The notes under the pieces: model-generated
Databases searched by the model: none
What the model saw: the letters and a program-made list of their open reading frames with translations, nothing else
Told to the model about the DNA's origin: nothing
DNA from: Endozoicomonas sp965232255
GTDB taxonomy: Bacteria > Pseudomonadota > Gammaproteobacteria > Pseudomonadales > Endozoicomonadaceae
Direction of reading: 5' to 3'
NCBI GenBank assembly: GCA_965232255.1
Contig: OZ246962.1
Span: forward strand, 3,658,001-3,722,000
DNA length: 64,000 bases
Position numbers and translations under genes: made by a program
Shown: in pieces, positions 26,188 to 35,107 of the stretch
How the letters are laid out: every line of letters starts with the position of its first letter
How positions within the stretch are numbered: position 1 is the stretch's first letter

Positions 26188-27561
26188 ATGGGCTTAAGTA
26201 TTCTCGATCTGTTCAAAATCGGTGTGGGACCATCATCCTCACACACAGTGGGTCCCATGGTGGCAGCCAATCGGTTTGTAGCAGCTTTGCAGCAACAGGA
26301 GCTGCTTGAGCATACCCAACGGATTGCCATTGAACTGTACGGCTCCCTGGCCATGACCGGTAGCGGCCACGCTACTGACACTGCCATTATGCTCGGGTTA
26401 ATGGCCCAGCAGCCAGACCAGCTCGATCCTGACCAGGCGCCAGAAATAATCAAACAGATACGCCAAAGCGGTGAGCTGTGGCTGGCCGGGCAGCACCTCA
26501 TCGCCTTTAGCGAACCGGAGCATCTGCACTTTCTTTATGGCCAGTCATTGCCCAAACACCCCAACGGCATGACCCTGCGAGCCTTTGACCAGGCCGGACT
26601 GGAACTCTTTCACGATAACTACTACTCCGTCGGCGGCGGCTTCGTGCTGAATGAGCAAGAGGCAGAACAAACGACTGGCAAGCCCACTGTGCCAGTCCCC
26701 TACCCGTTCAACAACGCCCGCGACCTGCTGGCTATCGGTGACCGCACCGGACTGAGTATTGCCGATATCGTCCTGCACAATGAGCAACACCTGGGCCGTA
26801 CGGACAATATCCAGCGCGACCTGCTGCACATCTGGGAAGTGATGGCCCGCTGCATCGAGCGCGGCTGTGCTGCCACTGGCATTTTGCCAGGTGGGCTGAA
26901 CGTCCGGCGCCGTGCCCACCAGCTGTACCAGGAGCTACTTAACCCGCCTGAAGATAAACAGGACCACCTGGAAGTTATGGACTGGGTGAACCTGTTCGCC
27001 ATCGCCGTTAACGAAGAAAATGCCGTTGGTGGCCGCGTGGTGACGGCACCCACCAATGGTGCGGCCGGTGTTATCCCCGCAGTACTGGCCTACTACCACC
27101 GTTTTGTCCCAGGCAGTAGCGAGGCTGGCATCTGCACCTTTTTGGCCACTGCGGCGGCCATCGGTATGCTCTACAAGAAAAACGCTTCCATCTCGGCTGC
27201 CGAAGTGGGCTGTCAGGGTGAGATTGGCGTTGCCTGCTCCATGGCTGCCGGTGCTTTGTGTGCAGTGATGGGCGGCAATAACCAGCAGATTGAAAACGCT
27301 GCTGAAATTGGTATGGAACACAACCTGGGCCTGACCTGCGACCCCATCGCCGGGCTGGTGCAAGTGCCCTGTATTGAGCGCAATACCATGGGCGCCGTAA
27401 AAGCCATTAATGCCGCCCGTTTGGCCATTAAGGGTGATGGCATACATCGCGTCTCTCTGGACGACGTAATTGAAACCATGCGTCAGACCGGACTGGATAT
27501 GCAGGACAAATATAAAGAGACCGCCACCGGCGGCCTGGCAGTGAACGTAGTGATGTGTTGA
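26188..27561 (+). CDS. sdaA: L-serine ammonia-lyase (iron-sulfur, single-chain)
   Basis: 457 residues from the ATG at 26188 with GGAG upstream; the frame is open further back but that part is not conserved. It deaminates serine to pyruvate and ammonia using a [4Fe-4S] cluster. Motifs: LFKIGVGPSSSHTVGPM at the start, GSLAMTGSGHATDTA, and the C-terminal cluster Cys region (ALCAVMGG, GLTCDPIAGLVQVPCIERN). The 269 bases upstream show no glycine riboswitch. It is adjacent to gcvP, so serine and glycine breakdown are probably co-ordinated. Confidence 0.96.
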   Translation: MGLSILDLFKIGVGPSSSHTVGPMVAANRFVAALQQQELLEHTQRIAIELYGSLAMTGSGHATDTAIMLGLMAQQPDQLDPDQAPEIIKQIRQSGELWLAGQHLIAFSEPEHLHFLYGQSLPKHPNGMTLRAFDQAGLELFHDNYYSVGGGFVLNEQEAEQTTGKPTVPVPYPFNNARDLLAIGDRTGLSIADIVLHNEQHLGRTDNIQRDLLHIWEVMARCIERGCAATGILPGGLNVRRRAHQLYQELLNPPEDKQDHLEVMDWVNLFAIAVNEENAVGGRVVTAPTNGAAGVIPAVLAYYHRFVPGSSEAGICTFLATAAAIGMLYKKNASISAAEVGCQGEIGVACSMAAGALCAVMGGNNQQIENAAEIGMEHNLGLTCDPIAGLVQVPCIERNTMGAVKAINAARLAIKGDGIHRVSLDDVIETMRQTGLDMQDKYKETATGGLAVNVVMC

Positions 27562-27607
27562 CGCTGCCAATTTGCTGCTGACATCCCATTAGTAAGCCCG
27601 AAACGTA

Positions 27608-27621
27608 TTGATCAAGGTCAA
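27608..27621. promoter_or_regulatory. FNR/ANR-like palindrome upstream of gcvP
   Basis: TTGATCAAGGTCAA matches TTGAT-N4-ATCAA at 9 of 10 positions. It lies 23 bases before the gcvP ATG, too close to activate a promoter for that start, so it would be repression, chance, or evidence for a different start. Confidence 0.3.
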
Positions 27622-27644
27622 CCCAAGTATCACAGGACTTTTTG

Positions 27645-30536
27645 ATGCCCGCTGTACACACTTCGACTCCGCTCTCAGCGCTGGAACGTGACGATACTTT
27701 TAGTCATCGCCATATCAGCACCGACCTGGCCATGCTGACCACGCTCAAGTTGGACTCCCTGGCTGAATTGATTGACGACACCGTACCCGGTGCCATCCGC
27801 CTGAATCGTCCGCTGGCGCTCCCTGCTGGCAAAACTGAGCAGCAGGCTCTGTCCGAACTGCAAGCACTGGCTGACCAGAACACCGTCCATAAATCCTGTA
27901 TTGGAATGGGCTACTACAACACTGCGGTGCCCAATGTTATCGCCCGTAACCTGTTGGAAAACCCGGGCTGGTACACTGCTTACACGCCCTATCAGCCAGA
28001 AATCTCCCAGGGACGCCTGGAGATGCTGCTGAACTTCCAACAAATGGTGCTGGATCTGACCGGCATGGCGGTGGCTAACGCCTCACTGCTGGATGAAGCC
28101 ACGGCAGCGGCAGAAGCCATGACCTTGTGCCTGAGAAGTGCCGGACGCAGCAAAGCAGCCAGCAAGACCTACTTTGTTGCCGATGACGTCCACCCCCAAA
28201 CTATTGATGTGATCAAAACCCGTGCCCACTGGCTGGGCATTACCGTTATTGTTGGCAATCCGATTACACAACTGAGTGATCACAATGTGTTTGGCGTACA
28301 GCTGCAATACCCAGGCACCTACGGTCATATCACCGACATTGCCAGCTTGATTGCCAAGGCCCACGCGCAGGATGCCATGGTAGCGGTGGCCACCGACCTG
28401 CTGGCGCTGACACTGCTGAAATCCCCCGGTGAACTGGGTGCCGACATTGTGCTGGGCAACAGTCAGCGCTTTGGTGTACCCATGGGCTTTGGTGGTCCGC
28501 ACGCAGCCTTTTTTGCCACCACTGACAAACTCAAGCGCGCAATTCCGGGCCGGATTATCGGGGTTTCCAAAGACAGCCGGGGTAACACGGCTCTGCGTAT
28601 GGCCATGCAAACCAGGGAGCAGCATATTCGTCGGGAAAAAGCCACTTCCAACATCTGCACAGCCCAGGCACTGCTGGCTAACATGGCCGCTGCCTATGCC
28701 ATTTATCACGGACCGCAGGGGCTAACCCACATCGCCGAACGGGTACATCGACTCACCAGCATTCTGCACCATGGGCTGACTGAAGCCGGGCTTACCAGTA
28801 ACACCACGTTTTTCGATACCCTGACCATTTTTGTGGGCGACCAGCAAGAGCGCGTCCTCGGGCGCGCTGTTGATAACGGCTACAATCTGCGCCGTGTGGG
28901 TAGCGATCGTGTGGGCGTGAGTCTGGATGAGACCACGCATTCAGAGGATATTATTACCCTGTTTGCGGTATTAACCGGTCTGGAACAACCTCTTGATGTT
29001 GCTGCCATTGACCGCCTGATTATCGACGGCGCAACGGGTAGCGGCATATTGCCAGACCAGCGTCGTACCAGCGCTTTTTTGCAACATCCGGTCTTTAACC
29101 GCTATCACAGCGAAACCGAGATGATGCGTTACCTGAAACAGCTGGAAAACCGCGACTACTCCCTGGTGCACGGCATGATTCCACTGGGGTCATGCACCAT
29201 GAAGCTTAACGGTGCATCAGAAATGGTGCCCGTTTCCTGGCCAGCGTTTGCCAATATTCACCCGTTTGTCCCGCAGGATCAGGTGCCAGGCTATCTGACC
29301 ATGATTCGTCAGCTGGAACACGCACTGGTGGAAATCACCGGTTACGACGCCATCTCCATGCAGCCCAACTCCGGCGCCCAGGGTGAATACGCGGGTCTGT
29401 TGGCCATTCGTAACTATCAACAAGCCCATGGTCAAGGGCACCGCGATGTCTGCCTGATCCCCTCCTCTGCCCACGGCACTAACCCAGCCTCAGCCACCAT
29501 GCTGGGCATGAAGGTGGTCATTGTCGCCTGTGACCCACAGGGCAATGTTGATCTTGATGATCTCAGGGCCAAAGCAACGCAGCACAGCGAGCAACTGTCG
29601 GCCCTGATGGTAACTTATCCTTCAACCCACGGCGTGTACGAGGAGTCGATCCGCACCATCTGCCAGATTGTTCACGACCACGGTGGCCAGGTTTATATGG
29701 ATGGTGCCAACATGAACGCCATGGTAGGCGTCGCCCGTCCGGGAGATATTGGCTCTGACGTTTCCCATCTTAACCTGCACAAAACCTTTGCCATTCCCCA
29801 CGGCGGCGGTGGGCCCGGTATGGGACCTATTGGTGTTAAAAGTCATCTGGCACCTTATTTGCCTGACCATTCGGTTAGTCCGGTCAATGATCAGGGCGTC
29901 GCCAGGGGTGCGGTATCAGCAGCACCTTTTGGCAGCGCTTCCATTTTGCCCATCAGTTGGATGTACATTACTCTACTTGGCCGTGACGGCCTGACTAAAG
30001 CCACCGAAGTGGCCATTCTCCATGCCAACTACATCGCTGACCAGCTGGCTGAGCACTATCCGATTCTCTATCGAGGCAGAAACAACCGGGTGGCCCACGA
30101 GTGCATTATTGATATCCGCCCAATCAAGGCCTACAGCGGCATCAGTGAGGAGGATATTGCCAAGCGCCTGATGGATTACGGTTTCCACGCCCCGACCATG
30201 TCGTTCCCGGTGGCCGGCACGCTGATGATTGAACCCACCGAGTCGGAATCGAAGGCAGAGATTGATCGGTTTATTGCAGCAATGATCGCCATCAAGGGAG
30301 AAATTGATCAGGTAGCCAGCGGTCACTGGCCGAGAGATAACAATCCACTGGTCAATGCTCCCCACACCATGGCGGATTTGGCTGATGAACAATGGGAACG
30401 CCCATACAGTCGAGCTGTTGCCGCATTCCCGGCAAACCAGACGAGCAAATACTGGCCGACAACCAACCGAATTGACAATGTCTATGGGGATCGGAACTTT
30501 ATTTGTAGCTGCCCTGAGATTGACAGTTATCGTTAG
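27645..30536 (+). CDS. gcvP: Glycine dehydrogenase (decarboxylating), P protein
   Basis: 963 residues from the ATG at 27645 (a TTG directly precedes it). This PLP enzyme decarboxylates glycine and passes the aminomethyl group to GcvH. It aligns over its length with E. coli GcvP: CIGMGYYNTAVPNVIARN, NPGWYTAYTPYQPEISQG, MIPLGSCTMKLNGASEM, the PLP lysine in HLNLHKTFAIPHGGGGPG, and the C-terminal SKYWPTTNRIDNVYGDRN. It is complete. gcvH and gcvT are not in the window. It is convergent with the symporter gene across a terminator. Confidence 0.97.
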   Translation: MPAVHTSTPLSALERDDTFSHRHISTDLAMLTTLKLDSLAELIDDTVPGAIRLNRPLALPAGKTEQQALSELQALADQNTVHKSCIGMGYYNTAVPNVIARNLLENPGWYTAYTPYQPEISQGRLEMLLNFQQMVLDLTGMAVANASLLDEATAAAEAMTLCLRSAGRSKAASKTYFVADDVHPQTIDVIKTRAHWLGITVIVGNPITQLSDHNVFGVQLQYPGTYGHITDIASLIAKAHAQDAMVAVATDLLALTLLKSPGELGADIVLGNSQRFGVPMGFGGPHAAFFATTDKLKRAIPGRIIGVSKDSRGNTALRMAMQTREQHIRREKATSNICTAQALLANMAAAYAIYHGPQGLTHIAERVHRLTSILHHGLTEAGLTSNTTFFDTLTIFVGDQQERVLGRAVDNGYNLRRVGSDRVGVSLDETTHSEDIITLFAVLTGLEQPLDVAAIDRLIIDGATGSGILPDQRRTSAFLQHPVFNRYHSETEMMRYLKQLENRDYSLVHGMIPLGSCTMKLNGASEMVPVSWPAFANIHPFVPQDQVPGYLTMIRQLEHALVEITGYDAISMQPNSGAQGEYAGLLAIRNYQQAHGQGHRDVCLIPSSAHGTNPASATMLGMKVVIVACDPQGNVDLDDLRAKATQHSEQLSALMVTYPSTHGVYEESIRTICQIVHDHGGQVYMDGANMNAMVGVARPGDIGSDVSHLNLHKTFAIPHGGGGPGMGPIGVKSHLAPYLPDHSVSPVNDQGVARGAVSAAPFGSASILPISWMYITLLGRDGLTKATEVAILHANYIADQLAEHYPILYRGRNNRVAHECIIDIRPIKAYSGISEEDIAKRLMDYGFHAPTMSFPVAGTLMIEPTESESKAEIDRFIAAMIAIKGEIDQVASGHWPRDNNPLVNAPHTMADLADEQWERPYSRAVAAFPANQTSKYWPTTNRIDNVYGDRNFICSCPEIDSYR

Positions 30537-30603
30537 TAGTCCATCTCGTTCTTAACAGCACATCGCTGAGACAATCAGGGAGATTGGCAAAGCTGATTTG
30601 ATG

Positions 30604-30631
30604 AAAAAAGACGCAACTCTCTGCGAGTTGC
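30604..30631 (-). terminator. Intrinsic terminator of the galactosidase/symporter unit
   Basis: On the minus strand GCAACTC (30631-30625) and GAGTTGC (30619-30613) form a perfect 7-bp stem with a 5-base loop, followed by GTC and a six-T run. It lies 84 bases after the symporter stop. Confidence 0.8.
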
Positions 30632-30714
30632 CCACTATCAATCTCCACCCAAACCGTCAAAGGTCGCTTTGCTCTCAATGCGTCAGTTATGGGTGGAGAA
30701 TTCCGCGGGATTCG

Positions 30715-32160
30715 TTAAGCTTGCTCAGCGACTTCCATCGTTGGACAGCTGAACACAAACTCTTCACGACGTCCAAACACTTTGCGGTTCAACACCAGGG
30801 CAAAGCCGACACAAGCGAACAGAGTTACCGCCATCATATGAATGTAATGCCATGGTGCCCAAACGAAGGAGAAGAAGGCATAAAGCAAGGTTCCGAACAC
30901 AACAGTGGCCATCACCGCACGAGCATCAACATTGCGGAACAACAGACCGGTAATAAAGGCTGAGAGGATCGGCATGCTTAGCAAACCGTTCAGCTGTTGC
31001 AGCAGGTTGATAATACTTTCTGCACCGCTGTAAACAGGTACCAGTAGCAGTGAGATGATCACGAAAATGATAGAAACAATAGTACTCAGTTTCTTCACAT
31101 CAGGCGTGCTGTTGAAATACTTCTCGTGAATATCACAAACATACAGTGCAGCAGAAGAGTTAAGTACAGAGTTAAAGCTGGTCAGTACCGCTGCTACCAT
31201 TACAGCTGCGAAAGCGCCAGACAACCAGACTGGCAACAGATCACCAACGATATGCCCATAAGTGGCATCACCCATATCGCCATACAATTTATAGGCACAG
31301 ATACCTGGTACCACAATCATGACTGGCACGATCAATAGACGGATGGCCGCTGCAAAGAAAACACCTTTCTGCGCTTCCTTGACATTGGGCGCAGCCATGG
31401 CTCGTTGGGTAATAGTTTGGTTGGTGCTCCAGTAGAAGATCTGGATAAACAGCATACCAGTCAGTAACGTGTGCCAGGGAATCGGTGAGTTATCGTCACC
31501 AATCAGAGTAAGGCGCTCAGCTGGAATACCGGAGAAATCAAAATCGATGGCGAACAGTGCCAGCACCACGATCAACATCCCCATAAACAGCAGACCCACA
31601 CCACTAAAGGTATCCGAGACTGCAACAGCGCGCAGGCCGCCAAAAATAGCGTAGGCCGCACCGACTACCGCAAAGGCGATAGAAAGCTGCATGATGGAGA
31701 AATCGACCTTGAACATGCTCTGCATAAATAGCGCACCACCGTAGAGCATGGCTGGCAGGTAGATAAATACATTACCGAGCAGGAACAAGCCACCCACTGT
31801 CGCACGAATGTGGTGGTTGTTATAACGCTTCTCCAAAAGCTCAGTCGTTGTCGTGCAGTTGTACTTGTAGTAGATAGGCACAAAGACCTTGGCCAGGATA
31901 ATCAGGCCAACAAATCCAGCCAGCTCCCACAAAGCCATAAGAGCCATCTGGTTACCATTCATACCAACTAACTGGTCGGTACTCAGGTTGGTCAGGGTGA
32001 TTGAACCGGCGATAAATATCCATGATAAACCGCCGCCAGCAAGAAAGTATTCTTTACTGGTGTTGCCTCTGTCGTTGACCTCGGCGCACTTGCGCCAAGT
32101 AAGAAAACCTACCAGCGCCGTCAAAAAGACGAACACGCCAACCTGTATCATTTGATCCAT
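30715..32160 (-). CDS. Sodium:sugar symporter (SGLT/SSS family)
   Basis: 481-residue, multi-helix inner-membrane transporter. ATG at 32160 with AGGAG 6 bases upstream. Family features: LAGGGLSWIFIAGSITLTNLS near helix 1-2, ELAGFVGLIILAKVFVPIYY, TTTELLEKRY, the helix with AYAIFGGLRAVAVSDTFSG, and the sugar/sodium region FYWSTNQTITQRAMAA, which matches galactose/glucose-type SGLTs. The alpha-galactosidase gene ends 61 bases upstream in the same direction, so galactose or an alpha-galactoside is a likely substrate. Confidence 0.92.
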   Translation of the reverse strand: MDQMIQVGVFVFLTALVGFLTWRKCAEVNDRGNTSKEYFLAGGGLSWIFIAGSITLTNLSTDQLVGMNGNQMALMALWELAGFVGLIILAKVFVPIYYKYNCTTTTELLEKRYNNHHIRATVGGLFLLGNVFIYLPAMLYGGALFMQSMFKVDFSIMQLSIAFAVVGAAYAIFGGLRAVAVSDTFSGVGLLFMGMLIVVLALFAIDFDFSGIPAERLTLIGDDNSPIPWHTLLTGMLFIQIFYWSTNQTITQRAMAAPNVKEAQKGVFFAAAIRLLIVPVMIVVPGICAYKLYGDMGDATYGHIVGDLLPVWLSGAFAAVMVAAVLTSFNSVLNSSAALYVCDIHEKYFNSTPDVKKLSTIVSIIFVIISLLLVPVYSGAESIINLLQQLNGLLSMPILSAFITGLLFRNVDARAVMATVVFGTLLYAFFSFVWAPWHYIHMMAVTLFACVGFALVLNRKVFGRREEFVFSCPTMEVAEQA

Positions 32161-32221
32161 CACAATCTCCTGAAGAGCTTAACGGTCGAGTGGGAAAATC
32201 TATGCTATGGCTTTATTGTGC

Positions 32222-34405
32222 TTAAAGCGGTTGCACCTGAAGATGAATTAGCATTGCGGATTCAGGATCGAGCAGTGGTAGCGAAAGTCCGATGCCCATC
32301 AGCGTATCGCCCGAGAGGGTAACCCCCTCATCCATCCACGCTGGTCGACTCTTCATCAACTGGAAGCTGGCGGTGGGCATATCTACGACGGTCACCCGAT
32401 AGTGGCGCTGAGGAGCTAAACCGGCAAAACGTACTGGCTCAGGCAAGGTGTAACTGCCCATCGCGGTTTGGCAGACGGCCAATAGAGTCTCGTCTTCGCT
32501 GCACACACCATAGAGATTACGGGTGGGATCGGCGCTATCGAGACGGAAGCTGATGCCGCTATGAATTAGGTCACGGAATGTCTTGTGCAGGGCAATATAA
32601 CGCGCCATACCTTGCTTCTGCTCGGCGGACTCTTTTACCGGGTCGAGTTCAACGCCCATATGTCCAAACAGGGCGGTAACGCCACGCATGTTCATATGAT
32701 GACGGCGCTTGGTACTGTGTACTTCTTCCGGCCCGATATGAGCGCCGATCACTTCCGGTGGGAAAAAGTAGCCCATTCCTTTCTGAATGGTCTGACGCTC
32801 CAGGGCATCATTACAGTCGGAAGCCCAGAATCGGTGGGTGCGCTTGAGCACCTCAAAATCGATACGGCCACCGCCAGAGGAGCAGGACTCAATCTCAACG
32901 GTAGGATGTTTGGCACGCAACTCATCAATCAGACGATAGAATGCCAGTGTTTGACCATGGACAGCGGGATGTCCCTCATGACCGGGCTGTACCAACTCAC
33001 GGTTCATATCCCATTTGAGATAACCAATATTGTAACGGCTCAGCAGATGATCGAGGTGTTCAAAGAGATAGTGGAAGCAATCGCTGTTCTGTAAGTTGAG
33101 CACATACTGCCAGCGGCCCGAGGGCTGCTCGTAACCGGGCAGTTCCAGCAACCAGTCCGGATGATTGCGGAACAGGTTGGAGTCTTTGTTGATCATCTCC
33201 GGTTCCACCCAGAGTCCGAACTCCATTCCGAGTTCATTCACTTTGGCAATAACCGGCTCCAGGCCATTTGGATACTTAACCTCATCCAGATACCAGTCAC
33301 CCAAAGCAGCACGATCGTGATCACGGCCAATAAACCAGCCATCATCAACAATAAAGCGCTCAACACCCAGCTCGGCAGCGCCTTCAGCCATCTGCATAAT
33401 GTACTCGGGATTATGATCGAAGTAGATCCCTTCCCAAGTGTTCAGATGCACTGGACGCCGCAAATGATTTACGGTGTTTGTGGGGAAATGCAGAATTTCA
33501 TTACGAACAAACTGATGGAAACGGTGGGAAAGGCCATTCAAGCCCTCAGCGCTATAAGTGCCATAAAGCCAGGGGGTGCTGTAACTCTCACCGGATGCCA
33601 GAATCATCTCTCCGGGCAGTAGCAGTTCACCGGCCTGGAAAAAACGACGACCGTCACTCTTGGCATCGACCCGCAGCTGATGATTACCGCTCCAGCCAAG
33701 ATGGAAGCCATAGACTTCGCCACTCTGCTCACTAAAGCCCTTGCTGCCGACCATCAGGCCGGGGAAGTTTTCATGCGAAGTACGACCCCGGCGGTTTTCC
33801 TGAATAAAGGAACCATGCATCAGATCGCGGCGTTCGGTGTGAAATTCACGAATCCAGCTGCCAAAAAAGCTCATCAGCTCGGTGGCAAATGACGGCAGTG
33901 GCAGTGTATTGCTCAGCTTATTCAGAGTATAAGGTTCGCCACTGATATTGGTGAGAGTTAACCGTTTTTGCAGCACATCGCTCTGTTGATCAAGCAGCAA
34001 TTCCATAGTCAGACGCAGACCGACAATCTCATCCGTTGCCGTAAAAACAGCCTGTTGCTCAGTCAGCTCATTCTCTACTGAAGAATCAACAAGAGAGAAA
34101 ACCGGCGCCCAATCTTTGCCCACTCTATGACCTTCGATACCAGGGGCACTGAACAGGCCGCGCCCAGATTCTGGACAAAGAGTGAGTGGAATATCCGTGT
34201 CGAGACGAGCTTGAGAAACCGCTCGTTCTATGCTGACCAACAGGTCGGCATCAATGGTGTGAATGCGTCGTCCCCAATGCAGGACTTCGGGCATATCCCC
34301 GATTTTTAGCACTAAACTACTGTTGTTACTTGTAAGATGAATGGTTTTCGGCACGCAACAATCTCGAATTCTTTGCTGAGATATGGGTAAAAGGTGTCGG
34401 ATCAT
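32222..34405 (-). CDS. Alpha-galactosidase, GH36 family
   Basis: About 727 residues from the ATG at 34405; a GTG at 34354 is an alternative, and the open frame upstream of 34405 looks non-coding. It hydrolyses terminal alpha-galactosides such as melibiose and raffinose. GH36 motifs: VHLNTWEGIYFD, FIVDDGWFIGRD, the nucleophile Asp in GYLKWDMNRE, ESCSSGGGRIDF and the acid/base Asp in RFWASDCNDALERQ. A beta-sandwich N-terminal domain precedes the barrel. No signal peptide is visible, so it should act in the cytoplasm on sugars imported by the adjoining symporter. TCGATCAATATCAA at 34434-34447 resembles an FNR/CRP-type palindrome. Confidence 0.95.
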   Translation of the reverse strand: MIRHLLPISQQRIRDCCVPKTIHLTSNNSSLVLKIGDMPEVLHWGRRIHTIDADLLVSIERAVSQARLDTDIPLTLCPESGRGLFSAPGIEGHRVGKDWAPVFSLVDSSVENELTEQQAVFTATDEIVGLRLTMELLLDQQSDVLQKRLTLTNISGEPYTLNKLSNTLPLPSFATELMSFFGSWIREFHTERRDLMHGSFIQENRRGRTSHENFPGLMVGSKGFSEQSGEVYGFHLGWSGNHQLRVDAKSDGRRFFQAGELLLPGEMILASGESYSTPWLYGTYSAEGLNGLSHRFHQFVRNEILHFPTNTVNHLRRPVHLNTWEGIYFDHNPEYIMQMAEGAAELGVERFIVDDGWFIGRDHDRAALGDWYLDEVKYPNGLEPVIAKVNELGMEFGLWVEPEMINKDSNLFRNHPDWLLELPGYEQPSGRWQYVLNLQNSDCFHYLFEHLDHLLSRYNIGYLKWDMNRELVQPGHEGHPAVHGQTLAFYRLIDELRAKHPTVEIESCSSGGGRIDFEVLKRTHRFWASDCNDALERQTIQKGMGYFFPPEVIGAHIGPEEVHSTKRRHHMNMRGVTALFGHMGVELDPVKESAEQKQGMARYIALHKTFRDLIHSGISFRLDSADPTRNLYGVCSEDETLLAVCQTAMGSYTLPEPVRFAGLAPQRHYRVTVVDMPTASFQLMKSRPAWMDEGVTLSGDTLMGIGLSLPLLDPESAMLIHLQVQPL

Positions 34406-34540
34406 ATCACAAATAAACAGACAGAAACTGACTTCGATCAATATCAACCAAAAATTGCAATCAAAAGTTAACAGATTGTATCGAAATAATGATCGGTTTG
34501 CCGAGCAGTTAACCGCCATCGCTCGACATCGAGAGAGCTC

Positions 34541-34855
34541 TTAAAAGCGGTTCATGATCCATGATCCCTTCTGTGTTATGTGGTTTTCTGCGTAAGGTTT
34601 GCAGTATCTTTTATGCCGTCGAACAGAGTCCGTATCAATACCCTCAATAATCAGCTTCAGGTTGGTCAACGACAATGTCTGTTTGATCGCCTCACCTGTA
34701 CTGGTGTGCAACCGTCCCTGTTCCAGGCGTTCGCTCCCGATGCAATAACCACTGCGAGCAAAGTACAGGACTTTGCATGGAACACATTTGTGGTTGATGA
34801 TTTCTTAAAGGGCAATGTTGACGTGCTGGTACATAGTGAGCAGTTTGCGGCTGTT
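34541..34855 (-). pseudogene. IS66-family Orf2 (TnpB) remnant
   Basis: On the minus strand, 34768 down to 34541 reads as the end of an IS66 accessory transposition protein: LYFARSGYCIGSERLEQGRL, then LTNLKLIIEGIDTDSVRRHK and a Tyr/Pro-rich tail. The family form is LYWDxxGFCLWxKRLEQGRF...LxxLLEG. An in-frame stop (34805-34807) and an apparent frameshift separate it from a weaker N-terminal piece (PFKKSSTTNVF, near 34830). No transposase (Orf3) or inverted repeats are seen. The plus-strand ORF of 134 codons over the same bases is a shadow. Confidence 0.55.
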
Positions 34856-35107
34856 TGCTACCATCTAACTGACCCAGAAATATCTCTTGTCCCGAGCCCC
34901 TTTGGATTCATAACTCACGACAAAAATTATGTCACATATGTACATAATATCGTGCAGCCGTTCTGTAGCGACGTAAATGGATAAGCGGTAACACAGGGAG
35001 AAATTGTCACCTGCTCTCGAATAGTACCGGAACAGTTATCACTGAAACGTGTGTGCTGGGCTTACCACAATTAGTTCAGTGTCTTTTGATTTTTTTGCCA
35101 CCACTGA

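Noticed and set aside
34580..34984. 134-codon plus-strand ORF
   Set aside because: The opposite strand carries a recognisable IS66 Orf2 remnant, and the plus frame has no family or ribosome binding site.
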